The translations under genes were made by a program, and so were the position numbers. A stretch of 64,000 nucleotides of DNA from Actinobacillus indolicus (GTDB lineage Bacteria > Pseudomonadota > Gammaproteobacteria > Enterobacterales > Pasteurellaceae). Shown piece by piece: positions 21,208-32,013 of the stretch. Position 1 is the first letter of the stretch, and each line of letters begins with the position of its first letter. Under the pieces are notes generated by a model. The model was given only the letters and a program-made list of their open reading frames with translations, did no database searches and had not been told where the DNA came from. The stretch is taken from NCBI RefSeq assembly GCF_901764975.1, contig NZ_CABFKH010000011.1, positions 1 through 64,000 of the forward strand, in the 5' to 3' direction.

Positions 21208-22586
21208 TATTTATCTTCCTCATGCGTAAAAAGTGCTTCAATAAATTCTTCGGCATCAAATGGACGTAAATCATCAATTTTTTCACCCACCCCAATAAAG
21301 CGAATTGGAATATTGAATTGGTCGGCAATTGCAAAAATTACCCCACCTTTCGCAGTACCGTCCAGTTTTGTTAAGGTAATCCCCGTTAAACCTACCGCTT
21401 CATTAAACAGTTTTGCTTGGCTGATCGCATTCTGTCCGGTACCTGCATCAAGAGTAAGCATAATTTCGTGCGGTGCGGTTTCATCATATTTTTTCATTAC
21501 TCGTACGATTTTTTTCAACTCGTCCATTAAGTTATTTTTGTTCTGCAAGCGTCCTGCGGTATCTGCGATTAACACATCAATTCCTTTTGCTGCGGCCGAT
21601 TGCATTGCATCAAAAATCACTGACGCAGAGTCAGCCCCTGTACTTTGTGCAACCACAGGAATGTTATTGCGTTCGCCCCACACTTGAAGCTGTTCAACAG
21701 CTGCCGCACGGAACGTATCGCCAGCCGCTAACATCACTGATTTTCCTTCCGCTTGGAATTTTCGTGCTAATTTACCGATAGTGGTTGTTTTACCAACCCC
21801 ATTTACCCCCACCATCAAGATCACATAAGGCTTTTTATCTTCCAATACCAATGGCTGAGCAACAGGTTTCAGCACATCGGCAAGTTCAACTTTTAACTGC
21901 TGATAGAGCAACTCGGCGTCGCGTAATTGCTGTTTTGTGGCGTGTTCAGTTAAATTTTTAATGATCTTCGTGGTAGTCGGCATACCTAAATCCGCCACCA
22001 ATAACTGTTCTTCTAGCTCTTCAAACAGCTCATCATCAATTTTCTTACCGCTAAAGAAATTACGGAAACCAGAGCCGATACTCTGTTTCGTTTTGATTAA
22101 TCCTTTGATTAAACGGCTGAAAAAGCCGCCTTCGCTGGTTGGCTTTTCTTGATATTCATCTGTCTGAACGCTTTCTTCCACTGGATTTTCATCTGCGACA
22201 AGCGGTGGGTTTTGCTCAGAAATTTGCAACTCTTCCGCTTGTTCATCTAAGCTCTCCGTGATTTCTGCTGTGGGTTCAACAACAGCTTGCTCGACAGTTT
22301 CAGCTGGTGTTTCAACCGTTTCTTCTGCCGTTGGTTCAACAATCACTTCTTCGACAACTTCAGTTGGAGCTTCAACCACGTCTTCGGTCGTTATATTTTC
22401 TTCAATAATCTCTTCATTTTTTGCAAAATCTTGCTCAGAACTGACCGCTTGTTCCGTAATTTCTTCTGGTTGAGCATCTGCTTTCTCTGCTACTTTTTCT
22501 TCGGTCGTTGCCGTTTGTTCGACGTCTTCCTTTTTCCCGAAACCTAACCAAGACCAAAAGCCTTTTTTCTTCTTTTCATCTGACAT
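21207..22586 (-). CDS. ftsY: Signal recognition particle receptor FtsY
   Basis: GTPase that docks the SRP-ribosome complex at the inner membrane. It has 459 residues: an acidic A domain (about 1-150) and the NG domain (about 160-459) with GVNGVGKTT, DTAGR and TKLDGTAKGG. The acidic domain contains two similar 20-residue units rich in VE and PTAE, plus USS-derived sequence near 22199-22250 and 22431-22455. First gene of ftsYEX, divergent from rsmD. Confidence 0.96.
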   Translation of the reverse strand: MSDEKKKKGFWSWLGFGKKEDVEQTATTEEKVAEKADAQPEEITEQAVSSEQDFAKNEEIIEENITTEDVVEAPTEVVEEVIVEPTAEETVETPAETVEQAVVEPTAEITESLDEQAEELQISEQNPPLVADENPVEESVQTDEYQEKPTSEGGFFSRLIKGLIKTKQSIGSGFRNFFSGKKIDDELFEELEEQLLVADLGMPTTTKIIKNLTEHATKQQLRDAELLYQQLKVELADVLKPVAQPLVLEDKKPYVILMVGVNGVGKTTTIGKLARKFQAEGKSVMLAAGDTFRAAAVEQLQVWGERNNIPVVAQSTGADSASVIFDAMQSAAAKGIDVLIADTAGRLQNKNNLMDELKKIVRVMKKYDETAPHEIMLTLDAGTGQNAISQAKLFNEAVGLTGITLTKLDGTAKGGVIFAIADQFNIPIRFIGVGEKIDDLRPFDAEEFIEALFTHEEDK

Positions 22587-22684
22587 TTTTTGCTCTCTCT
22601 TAAAATTAAAAAATCCATTTTCGACAAAAATGGAATAAACTTGTATTAGTCTATCATTTTTAACCCTAATTTTTACGATTTCGT

Positions 22685-23275
22685 ATGAAAAAAACTCGAA
22701 TTTCTACACAAAATAGACCAACAGGCGAAGTCCGTGTGATTGCTGGCTTATGGCGTGGGCGAAAATTGCCTGTGTTAAACGCCGAAGGATTACGCCCAAC
22801 CACCGACCGAGTAAAAGAAACGCTCTTTAACTGGCTTATGATGGATATTGCTGGCTCTCGTTGCTTAGACTGCTTTGCTGGCAGTGGCTCACTTGGGATT
22901 GAAGCCTTATCCCGCCAAGCACAAGCGGTTGTATTCTTAGAAAAATTTGTAGATGCAGCAAACCAACTCAAAAAGAATTTAGTCAGCCTAAAAGCTGAAA
23001 ATGGCAGGGTCATTCAAACGGACACATTACAATTTCTCGCACAGAAAAATAGCGAGGCACCTTTTGATCTGGTTTTTGTCGATCCGCCATTTCATCAAGG
23101 CTTTGTACCACAAGTCTTAACAGCACTTGAACAAAACGGCTGGCTGGCTAAAAACGCCTTGATTTATGTCGAAACCGAAAAAAATCACTCGCCATTAGCC
23201 TTGCCTGAACATTGGCTGGTGATTAAAGAAAAAACAGCAGGGCAGGTGGTAAGTAGGCTAATTCGTATTAATTAA
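22685..23275 (+). CDS. rsmD: 16S rRNA (guanine(966)-N(2))-methyltransferase
   Basis: Methylates G966 of 16S rRNA in the assembled small subunit. It has 196 residues. The SAM motif LDCFAGSGSLGIEAL and the catalytic DPPF motif (D/N-PP-F/Y type) are present. The RsmD start pattern VRVIAGLWRGRKL is clear. Divergent from ftsY, the conserved gammaproteobacterial arrangement. Confidence 0.95.
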   Translation: MKKTRISTQNRPTGEVRVIAGLWRGRKLPVLNAEGLRPTTDRVKETLFNWLMMDIAGSRCLDCFAGSGSLGIEALSRQAQAVVFLEKFVDAANQLKKNLVSLKAENGRVIQTDTLQFLAQKNSEAPFDLVFVDPPFHQGFVPQVLTALEQNGWLAKNALIYVETEKNHSPLALPEHWLVIKEKTAGQVVSRLIRIN

Positions 23276-23285
23276 GTCTCAAATA

Positions 23286-23301
23286 TGTGATCTTGTTCAA
23301 A
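23286..23301 (+). promoter_or_regulatory. Candidate CRP site before nagB
   Basis: TGTGA-TCTTGT-TCAAA, one mismatch to the consensus halves. Its centre is about 60 bp upstream of the start implied by the TATAAT at 23341-23346, the class I CRP spacing. No good -35 is visible, consistent with activator dependence. Confidence 0.55.
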
Positions 23302-23394
23302 AATTAGGTAAATTTTCTACAAATGAAGTGAATTCTCCTTTATAATTAAAAATAATGAAGTTTTATTTCAAATTTTAACTTTAAAGGAGGATTT

Positions 23395-24189
23395 ATGCGT
23401 TTAGTGCCTTTGGATTGTGCTGAACAAGTGAGCCGTTGGGCTGCTCGTTATATTGTAGATAAAATCAATGCTTTCCAACCTACTGCAGAAAAGCCTTTTG
23501 TACTTGGCTTGCCAACAGGGGGAACGCCACTTCAAACCTATAAAGAATTAATTAAGCTGTATCAAGCAGGTGAAGTGAGTTTCAAACACGTTGTCACCTT
23601 CAATATGGACGAATATGTTGGGCTACCGCCAGAACATAAAGAAAGTTACCACTATTTTATGTTCCATAACTTCTTTAACCATATTGATATTCCAGTAGAA
23701 AATGTGAATATCCTAAATGGAATGGCAGAAGATGTGGATGCCGAATGTGAACGTTATGAAGCAAAAATTCGTTCTTATGGCAAAATTCATCTCTTTATGG
23801 GCGGTGTGGGTGTTGATGGGCATATTGCCTTTAATGAACCTGCTTCATCGTTAAGTTCTCGCACTCGCATCAAGACTTTGACCGAAGATACGTTGATTGC
23901 GAACTCTCGTTTCTTTGATAATGATGTCAATAAAGTGCCGAAATTTGCTTTAACGGTGGGTGTAGGGACTTTAATGGATGCAGAAGAAGTCTTAATTTTA
24001 GTCACAGGTTATAACAAAGCTCTTGCATTACAAGCCTGTGTTGAAGGTCCTGTAAACCATTTATGGACAATTAGTGCATTGCAATTACATCGTCGTGCGG
24101 TTGTAGTTTGTGATGAACCTGCAACGCAAGAATTGAAAGTCAAAACAGTGAAGTATTTCAAACAGCTAGAACAAAATGTAGCTCGTTAG
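23395..24189 (+). CDS. nagB: Glucosamine-6-phosphate deaminase
   Basis: Converts GlcN6P to fructose-6-phosphate and ammonia, completing amino-sugar catabolism. It has 264 residues. [10 protein letters not shown] (catalytic Asp) and [13 protein letters not shown] (His and Glu of the active site) are present. A strong AAGGAGG lies 5 bp before the ATG. First gene of nagBA; a TATAAT and CRP-like site lie upstream. No nagE, nagC or sialate genes adjoin. Confidence 0.96.
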   Translation: MRLVPLDCAEQVSRWAARYIVDKINAFQPTAEKPFVLGLPTGGTPLQTYKELIKLYQAGEVSFKHVVTFNMDEYVGLPPEHKESYHYFMFHNFFNHIDIPVENVNILNGMAEDVDAECERYEAKIRSYGKIHLFMGGVGVDGHIAFNEPASSLSSRTRIKTLTEDTLIANSRFFDNDVNKVPKFALTVGVGTLMDAEEVLILVTGYNKALALQACVEGPVNHLWTISALQLHRRAVVVCDEPATQELKVKTVKYFKQLEQNVAR

Positions 24190-24197
24190 GAGGAAAA

Positions 24198-25346
24198 ATG
24201 AGTCGATATGCTTTAATGAACGGTGTGATTTACACGGGAAGTGAAGTGCTATATCAGCACGCTGTGATTATTAATGATGACAAAATTGAAAAAATTGTAC
24301 ATCAACAAGAATTAACAGAAGATCTTTTTCAAATTGATTTAGAGGGCGCAAATCTTTCTGCTGGTTTTATTGATCTGCAGTTAAACGGTTGTGGCGGTGT
24401 AACATTTAATGAAGATATTAGTGTTAAAACCCTTGAAATTATGCAAGAAACTAACCTGAAATCAGGTACAACAAGCTATTTGCCAACCTTTATTACTTCG
24501 CCTGACGAAGGAATGAAACAAGCAGTGCAAGTAATGCGTGACTATTTGGCTAAATATAAAAACCAAGCACTCGGTTTGCATTTAGAAGGACCTTATCTCA
24601 GCGTGGCAAAAAAAGGGGTACATCGTCCTGAATATATTCGTGAAATAAGCGGTGAGATGTTGGATTTTCTTTGCAAAAACGGTGATGTCATTACGAAATT
24701 AACACTCGCAGCAGACAACCCAACGGCAGATCATATTCAGAAATTTGTTGATGCAGGGATCATTGTGTCTATCGGACACTCAAATGCGACCTTTGCTGAA
24801 GCAAAACGACGTATTGAGCAAGGCATTGGCTTTGCCACTCATTTACATAATGCAATGTCGCCGATCAGCTCTGGGCGTGATGGTGGTGTTGTAGGGGCTG
24901 TGTTGGATAGCGATATTTACGCTGGTATTATCGTTGATGGCTTGCACGTTGATTGGAGTAATGTGCGTATTGCGAAAAAAGTGAAAGGCGATAAATTGGT
25001 GATTGTAACCGATGCGGTTGCCCCAGCAGGTACTAAAGATATGGAATATTTTATCTTTGTAGGTAAGAAAGTTTGGTACAAAGACGGTAAGTGTGTCGAT
25101 GAATTTGGTAGCCTTGGCGGAGCGGCAATTACAATGATCGAATCTATTCGCAATATGATGCAACATACGGATTTATCATTAGATGAAGTGCTTCGTATGT
25201 GTACGTTATATCCAGCAAGAGCGATTCATGTAGAAGATAAATTAGGCTCGATTGAAGAAGGCAAAATCGCTAACTTAGCTGCGTTTAATAACCAATTTGA
25301 AGTGATTGGTACTGCAGTAAATGGTCATTGGAAATCTCAACTATAA
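24198..25346 (+). CDS. nagA: N-acetylglucosamine-6-phosphate deacetylase
   Basis: Removes acetate from GlcNAc6P, feeding NagB. It has 382 residues. The amidohydrolase metal ligands appear in LHLEGPYLS (Glu), IGHSNA and THLHNAM (His) and VTDAVAP (catalytic Asp). It follows nagB by 8 bp with an AGGAGG in the gap, so they form one operon ending in a strong terminator. Confidence 0.95.
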   Translation: MSRYALMNGVIYTGSEVLYQHAVIINDDKIEKIVHQQELTEDLFQIDLEGANLSAGFIDLQLNGCGGVTFNEDISVKTLEIMQETNLKSGTTSYLPTFITSPDEGMKQAVQVMRDYLAKYKNQALGLHLEGPYLSVAKKGVHRPEYIREISGEMLDFLCKNGDVITKLTLAADNPTADHIQKFVDAGIIVSIGHSNATFAEAKRRIEQGIGFATHLHNAMSPISSGRDGGVVGAVLDSDIYAGIIVDGLHVDWSNVRIAKKVKGDKLVIVTDAVAPAGTKDMEYFIFVGKKVWYKDGKCVDEFGSLGGAAITMIESIRNMMQHTDLSLDEVLRMCTLYPARAIHVEDKLGSIEEGKIANLAAFNNQFEVIGTAVNGHWKSQL

Positions 25347-25365
25347 CTGAAGACATCCTATAAAT

Positions 25366-25407
25366 AAAAAAGACCGTTTAAATCAGATGTTTTAAACGGT
25401 CTTTTTT
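25366..25407 (+). terminator. nagBA terminator
   Basis: 17-bp stem AAAAAGACCGTTTAAA with its complement (about 25366-25382 and 25391-25407) ending in TTTTTT. Confidence 0.92.
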
Positions 25408-25547
25408 ATTTGTTTTTGAATAATTTCAAATTTTTATCAATTTCGTGCTTGCTCTCATTTGAGTTTTTGCGTAGAATTGTCCACCTATTTTATATGAATT
25501 TAAGAGTGCCAAACGCAAAGCGATAGGCACATATTAGCGGAGTAAAT

Positions 25548-25859
25548 ATGTACGCAGTTTTCCAAAGTGGCGGCAAACAACACCGAGTAAGCGAAGGTCA
25601 AGTTGTTCGTTTAGAAAAACTTGAAGTAGCGACAGGTGAAAAAGTTGAGTTTGACTCAGTGTTAATGGTCGTTAATGGTGAAGATGTTAAAATCGGTACC
25701 CCAGTTGTTGCTGGCGGTAAAGTAGTGGCAGAAGTGGTTGCACACGGTCGTGGCGAAAAAGTTCGCATCGTTAAATTCCGTCGTCGTAAACACAGCCGTA
25801 AACAACAAGGTCATCGTCAGTGGTTCACAGAAGTGAAAATCACTGGGATTCAAGCATAA
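25548..25859 (+). CDS. rplU: 50S ribosomal protein L21
   Basis: 103-residue L21. [18 protein letters not shown] and the basic [17 protein letters not shown] tail are canonical. GCGGAG precedes the ATG. Cotranscribed with rpmA, 20 bp downstream. The 140-bp upstream gap carries a short hairpin-forming segment before the ATG but nothing I can call with confidence. Confidence 0.98.
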   Translation: MYAVFQSGGKQHRVSEGQVVRLEKLEVATGEKVEFDSVLMVVNGEDVKIGTPVVAGGKVVAEVVAHGRGEKVRIVKFRRRKHSRKQQGHRQWFTEVKITGIQA

Positions 25860-25879
25860 TTTCAGAGGAGATCAAGTAG

Positions 25880-26137
25880 ATGGCAACTAAAAAAGCTGGT
25901 GGTTCAACTCGTAACGGTCGTGACTCTGAAGCTAAACGCCTTGGTGTTAAACGTTTCGGTGGCGAATCTGTATTAGCAGGTAGCATCATCGTTCGTCAAC
26001 GTGGTACAAAATTCCACGCAGGTAGCAATGTAGGTATGGGTAAAGACCACACTTTATTCGCAACTGCTGACGGTAAAGTAAAATTTGAAGTTAAAGGCGA
26101 GAAAAATCGCAAATATGTAAGCATCATTGCTGAATAA
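25880..26137 (+). CDS. rpmA: 50S ribosomal protein L27
   Basis: 85-residue L27, with the flexible N-terminus [16 protein letters not shown] that reaches the peptidyl-transferase centre. AGAGGAG precedes the ATG. Second gene of rplU-rpmA; obgE, often next, lies 2 kb downstream after two transporter genes. Confidence 0.98.
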   Translation: MATKKAGGSTRNGRDSEAKRLGVKRFGGESVLAGSIIVRQRGTKFHAGSNVGMGKDHTLFATADGKVKFEVKGEKNRKYVSIIAE

Positions 26138-26162
26138 TCTTCAAAAGAATAAGATTAAAATG

Positions 26163-26191
26163 CCCCGCTAATCAATTAGCGGGGTTTTTTA
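26163..26191 (+). terminator. rplU-rpmA terminator
   Basis: 10-bp perfect stem CCCCGCTAAT / ATTAGCGGGG (26163-26172 and 26175-26184) and TTTTTT. Confidence 0.93.
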
Positions 26192-26213
26192 TTATCATTG
26201 AAACAAAAAATTT

Positions 26214-27143
26214 ATGTCAAAATCACAACCTTTACTTGGCTTTCTCTTTGCCTTAACTGCCGTAATGATGTGGGGTATGCTGCCGATAGCCTTGCAGCAA
26301 GTTTTGAAATTTATGGACGCTCAAACGATCGTTTGGTTTAGATTTGTGACTGCAATGGCTGGGTTGTTTTTGATTTTGTTCTTTGCAAAAAAATTGCCGA
26401 AAGTGACCGCTTTCACTCGCCGTCATTATTATCTGCTATTGCTTGGGGTATTTGGTTTATCCTGTAATTTTTATTTATTTAATTTAGCGTTAAATCATAT
26501 TCCACCTGCAGCCAGCCAAGTGATTAGCCCTTTTTCATCTTTAATTATGGCGTTTATCGGTGTCTATTTGTTTAAAGAGAGCTTCGGTTTGCATCAGAAA
26601 ATCGGCTTTGTTATCGTGCTGATTGGCTTGGGGTTATTTTTCAATGATCGTTTTGACGATCTTGCTCAGATGAATGAATATGCTTGGGGAATGGTATTTG
26701 CTGTTGCTGCGAGCTTGATTTGGATCTGCTACAGCATCGCTCAAAAGATGATGCTAGATCGGTTTAGTTCACAGCAAATTTTACTGTTTATTTATTGTGG
26801 TTGTAGCCTTGTTTTCACGCCTTTGGCGGATCTTTCACAGGTCAATGATCTCAGTGATTTTGCGGTAGCTTGCTTGATCTTTTGCTGTTTAAACACGGTA
26901 ATTGCTTATGGCAGTTATGCCGAAGCGTTAAATCGTTGGGAAGTGACTAAAGTGAGTGTAATGATGCCACTTATCCCGATCTGTACGATTTTATTTTCAC
27001 GGTTGGCATTTTATTTAAGCCCTGAACATTTTGCGGAACCTGATTTTAATCACTTAACCCATTTAGGGGCGGTTGTCGTGGTATGCGGAGCAATGCTCTC
27101 TGCAGCAGGACATAAACTTTTTTATCGACATAAACGGATTTAA
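26214..27143 (+). CDS. EamA/DMT family transporter, paralogue 1
   Basis: 309-residue membrane protein with ten hydrophobic segments forming two EamA repeats; drug/metabolite transporter superfamily. The substrate cannot be read from sequence. Key features are LFALTAVMMWGMLPIALQ at the start and the Asn/Ala-rich helix YAEALNRWE near the end. The next gene is a tandem paralogue starting 1 bp after its stop. The pair separates rpmA from obgE. Confidence 0.85.
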   Translation: MSKSQPLLGFLFALTAVMMWGMLPIALQQVLKFMDAQTIVWFRFVTAMAGLFLILFFAKKLPKVTAFTRRHYYLLLLGVFGLSCNFYLFNLALNHIPPAASQVISPFSSLIMAFIGVYLFKESFGLHQKIGFVIVLIGLGLFFNDRFDDLAQMNEYAWGMVFAVAASLIWICYSIAQKMMLDRFSSQQILLFIYCGCSLVFTPLADLSQVNDLSDFAVACLIFCCLNTVIAYGSYAEALNRWEVTKVSVMMPLIPICTILFSRLAFYLSPEHFAEPDFNHLTHLGAVVVVCGAMLSAAGHKLFYRHKRI

Positions 27144-27144
27144 T

Positions 27145-28065
27145 ATGAAACCACAACGTCCATTACTTGGATTTTCATTAGCCTTGCTTACTGCAATGAT
27201 GTGGGGTTCTGTGCCGATTGCAGCACAAAAAGTGTTGAGTGTTGTGAATGCTCAAACGCTTGTATGGGCTCGTTTTATTGTGGCAGCCGTCGGTTTGTTA
27301 TTGATTTTAGGCTTTACAAAAAAATTGCCAAAACTGACCGCTTTCACTCCACGTTTTCTTTGGTTAATCGGGTTAGGCGTGGTAGGCTTATCGCTGAACT
27401 TTTTCTTGTTTAGCTATAGTTTAAACTTTATTTCACCGACAACTAGCCAAGTATTGTGGCAATTGGCGCCGTTTACGATGATTTTATGTGGTGTGGTGAT
27501 TTTTAAAGAACAATTTGGGCAACATCAGCAAATCGGCTTGCTATTGCTCATTATTGGTTTAATCGCCTTTTTTAATGAGCGTTTTGAGGAAATTTTCCAG
27601 TTAGGCACTTATGCTTTTGGGGTGCTTGTTGGTGCAGGTGCGGCGATTGTTTGGGTGGTTTATGCGATAGCCCAAAAAATAATGTTGGCAAAATTTAGTT
27701 CACAGCAAATTTTGCTGATTATTTATACGGGCTGTGCATTGCTACTCACACCATTTTCCAGCCAGATAAACATAGATGAATTTGATCCGTTTTTATTGGG
27801 TTGTTTCATTTTCTGTTGTTTAAATACCTTGATTGGCTACGGGGCATATGCCGAAGCATTAAATCACTGGGACGCATCAAAAGTAAGTGTAGTCACGATT
27901 TTAGTCCCGATTTTTACGATGTTTTTTTCAAGCATTGGACATTGGGTATTTCCCGATACCTTTGCAAGTCCTGATATGAATTTATTGAGTTATATCGGCG
28001 CATTTATTGTGGTGTCTGGCACGATTTTATCGGCGGTCGGACATAAATTAGTTAAAAGAAAATAA
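27145..28065 (+). CDS. EamA/DMT family transporter, paralogue 2
   Basis: 306-residue paralogue of the preceding gene, with the same ten-helix layout and shared segments such as KKLPK-TAFT, FSSQQILL-IY and YAEALN. The start is ATG 27145, 1 bp after the upstream stop; a longer frame from 27073 lies inside the first paralogue. The close spacing and similarity point to tandem duplication, perhaps giving a heteromeric or diverged transporter pair. Substrate unknown. Confidence 0.85.
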   Translation: MKPQRPLLGFSLALLTAMMWGSVPIAAQKVLSVVNAQTLVWARFIVAAVGLLLILGFTKKLPKLTAFTPRFLWLIGLGVVGLSLNFFLFSYSLNFISPTTSQVLWQLAPFTMILCGVVIFKEQFGQHQQIGLLLLIIGLIAFFNERFEEIFQLGTYAFGVLVGAGAAIVWVVYAIAQKIMLAKFSSQQILLIIYTGCALLLTPFSSQINIDEFDPFLLGCFIFCCLNTLIGYGAYAEALNHWDASKVSVVTILVPIFTMFFSSIGHWVFPDTFASPDMNLLSYIGAFIVVSGTILSAVGHKLVKRK

Positions 28066-28077
28066 GCATTTCCCTAG

Positions 28078-29277
<1,200 letters not shown>

Positions 29278-29306
29278 TTTAATACATTATCTTTTGTTAT
29301 TTTTCA

Positions 29307-29337
29307 TCGCATAAACGAATGTTTATGCGATTTTTTT
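29307..29337 (+). terminator. obgE terminator
   Basis: TCGCATAAAC / GTTTATGCGA (29307-29316 and 29321-29330) and seven Ts. Confidence 0.9.
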
Positions 29338-29441
29338 ATCTTTAGAATCCCTTAACTCTCTTTTCATTTTCACTAAATACTCTTGGTATCTTAAACGTTC
29401 TAAAATACTCTCACTTTTAATTTAAAACAAAGGATAACAAA

Positions 29442-30227
29442 ATGAAAACTCCAGCACTTTTTGTCGGACATGGCAACCCGATGAATGTATTAGATAAAAA
29501 TAATGTATTTAACCAAGGATTTGAACAAATTACTCAAACCTTTGAAAAACCTAAGCTAATTCTTTGTATTTCGGCGCATTGGTATAGCTCAACATTGCAA
29601 GTTGCAAGCGGTGAGAATCCCGAAATGATTTACGATTTTCACGGTTTTCCAGAAGAACTTAGCCAAGTCGTATATCCTGCGAAAGGTAGCCCAGAGTTTG
29701 CGCTACAACTACAACAGCTTCTTGCGCCAGAAAAGGTCGAGCTTAATGCAACCCGTGGTTTTGATCATGGTGCTTGGGCAGTTTTAAAATATCTTTATCC
29801 TGATGCAGATATTCCAGTAGTACAACTTAGCCTTGATCGAACTAAGCCTGCTGAATGGCATTTTGAACTTGCTAAAAAGTTACGCCCTTTACGTGAGCAA
29901 GGGGTATTGATTTTAGGCAGTGGCGATATTGTGCATAATCTCAGAGCGATTAGTTGGGAACATATCGATCAAGTTGGTGCAGGCTATGACTGGGCATACG
30001 AATTTAGAGATGCGATAAATGATGCGATTGCTGAAAATAATGTGGATGCGTTAGTCAACTTTGAAAAATTTGGCGAAAGTGCAGAGTTATCTGTACCAAC
30101 GCCAGATCACTATTTGCCTTTACTTTACGTGATGGCACAACGAGATGAGTCCGATAAGGTGACCTTATTTAATGATAAGCTTGTTGCTGGTTCAATCAGT
30201 ATGACATCGGTACTTGTTAGCGAGTAA
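29442..30227 (+). CDS. ygiD: YgiD-like 4,5-DOPA-extradiol-type dioxygenase
   Basis: LigB-superfamily class III extradiol ring-cleavage dioxygenase fold, 261 residues. The metal-binding histidines are seen in FVGHGNP, ISAHWY and FDHGAWAVL, with SGDIVHNL near 165. E. coli YgiD cleaves L-DOPA in vitro; the natural substrate is not known. Monocistronic; AAAGGATAAC lies upstream of the ATG. Confidence 0.85.
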   Translation: MKTPALFVGHGNPMNVLDKNNVFNQGFEQITQTFEKPKLILCISAHWYSSTLQVASGENPEMIYDFHGFPEELSQVVYPAKGSPEFALQLQQLLAPEKVELNATRGFDHGAWAVLKYLYPDADIPVVQLSLDRTKPAEWHFELAKKLRPLREQGVLILGSGDIVHNLRAISWEHIDQVGAGYDWAYEFRDAINDAIAENNVDALVNFEKFGESAELSVPTPDHYLPLLYVMAQRDESDKVTLFNDKLVAGSISMTSVLVSE

Positions 30228-30262
30228 AAAGATCCACTTTAACGTGAGTTAAAGTGGATGAT

Positions 30263-30294
30263 ACAAGCGGTCAGTTATCACTTAAATTTTGCAA
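30263..30294 (+). other. Apl-type DNA uptake sequence
   Basis: ACAAGCGGTC core (30263-30272) with an AT-rich tail ending TTTTGCAA, between the ygiD-like gene and the 3' end of the broken hydrolase. A 12-bp hairpin (30232-30243 and 30248-30259) lies just before it and may terminate ygiD. Confidence 0.8.
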
Positions 30295-31832
30295 TTATTT
30301 TGTGATGCTATCCGTCCATTTAAACAACTCATCTAGATCATAATCTCCAGCGTGTGGAATGCCCCAAGGGGTTTCATAATCGACCTGTTTGCCTGCCATA
30401 TTGAGCTTAATCGCTAAAATCGCACTGATTGCGTGAGAAGTATCACGATCTGAAGTGCCTACACGAATACGCCAATGTTCTGCGGCTTTAGGGTTTTCAA
30501 CGTAGTTCATTGCGTTCATCATTTTGATGATATGTGCATCTGCCATACCGCCTTTTGCGGTACTGCGTTCAAGGGCGTAAGGGGTAAAATGTTGATTATT
30601 AACGGTTTCCGTTCCAAAGAGATTATTTTCCCCTGAGCTTAAATCAAAGGCATCAAACGCAGGTGGCGATTTCATTCTTTTTTCTGAATGAATATAGCCG
30701 TTCCAATCCATATCAACTACGCCATCTTTACTCAAAGTGAGCCACGGCTTATCACTAAAATCCGTACCATTTTTACGAGCCGTATCAGCAGCTCTCACAA
30801 TCACCTGTTTGACATACTCTTTAAAAGAGCCATTTCCTTCTTTATCAAGAGTAAGCAAATTGCCTTTTTCATCTTTCAAGTTCAGGCTATTAACATAAGC
30901 TGGAAATGCGGCTTTTAGTTCGTGAGAAGTGTTGTCTGATCTGCAGTTAATTCACCTTCAATGCGAAGTTTCGGCTGAGAGCGATCATTGTAACCTGCAG
31001 CGGATAAACGGCTCATATCAATGCGACTAAATTGATTTAAGCCATTAAATTCCCATTCATAAGCAGTATCGGCATTTTCTAAGTTGGTAATTGGGCAGTA
31101 AGCAGATACAGCAAAAATCGCATCGCTGGCTTCTGCCGCCCCAACTTGTTTGAAGTATTCCGCATAATCGCGATGATCGCCACTTGCCCCTAATAGAGCC
31201 GACAAAGCACCGCCTGCACTGGTTCCATTTGAGATAATTTTATTCGCATCACCTGCCATTCGCTGATCGTTAAAATGCAAGTAACGAACCGCCGATTTTA
31301 AGTCAATGATTGCTGCTGGGGCTTTTCCTGTATATTTGCCGTCTTTCTCAAGGGTTCGACCACGAGCACCAACACTTGCCACCACATAACCTTTAGAGAG
31401 TGCTGTTACGATTGCATTCGGTTTATCTGCATTCGAGCCGAAACCTTTTTTATCATAGGTTGCTGCTTTGGCAGGCATATAGCCTCCGACCGCATTAGGT
31501 AAGAAAATCGGTGCGGTGTTAGTCGTAAATCCATTGATTGAACCGCCGTTAAAATAGGCTTCTGGCACATAAAAACTGATGGTTTGATAGTCAGGCTCTA
31601 GTGGATTTTTGACATACACAATCTTTTCAAAAGCTCGGAATTTAATCGTTTCACCATTAACCACTGTTTCTAAGCTACGGTAGTTTTTACCATCAAATTC
31701 AAGCTGATAACCGTCTTGAGTTTGGTTGAAATAAGGTAAGTTGGCTAAGGGATCAGGCTGGCTTGGCGGTGCTGCAAGAACGGTTGATGAAAGCATTGCG
31801 ACAATGAATGGGGTAAGATGATTTAATTTCAT
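30295..31832 (-). pseudogene. Frameshifted secreted alpha/beta hydrolase (tannase-like)
   Basis: Two reading frames together encode one secreted hydrolase of about 512 residues. The upstream part (ATG 31832 to stop 30915) has a signal peptide ending VLAA and the nucleophile motif GTSAGG. The downstream part continues as HELKAAFPAYVNSLNLK and carries the C-terminal HAGDYDLDELFKW with the catalytic His. The frames are joined by a -1 shift, most simply a 1-nt deletion inside 30915-30954. GGAG sits upstream of ATG 31832; a longer frame to 31970 is unlikely. The fold resembles subtype B tannases. As read, the product lacks its catalytic His and is probably inactive. A sequencing error is possible. 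Confidence 0.8.
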
Positions 31833-31930
31833 AAATTGCTCCAAGTTTTGAATAAGTAAAAGCATTATTGCTTTGTTGAGTGTATTAAAACAGAGAAATC
31901 TTAAGAAAGTCTTAATCAATAAAAATATTG

Positions 31931-31962
31931 GGGCTGTCCTAGATAAATAACCTAAACAGCCC
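31931..31962 (-). terminator. Possible selAB terminator
   Basis: GGGCTGT / ACAGCCC (31931-31937 and 31956-31962) with an 18-nt loop, followed on the minus strand by an AT-rich stretch. Weak; it lies about 50 bp past the selB stop. Confidence 0.35.
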
Positions 31963-32013
31963 TTAACCAATTGTTTTAAAATGGAAATTTGAGGTTTATA
32001 TAAAGAGTAGTAT

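Noticed and set aside
22258-22547. Ser/Thr- and Phe-rich frames opposite the ftsY acidic domain
   Set aside because: Antisense of repeated Glu/Val codons; no start signals.
30295-30879. Downstream half of the hydrolase as an independent gene
   Set aside because: It begins within the fold of the upstream part, has no signal peptide or ribosome binding site, and continues the same protein in another frame.
30915-30954. Programmed frameshift in the hydrolase gene
   Set aside because: No slippery heptamer or downstream stimulatory structure is evident; a deletion is simpler.
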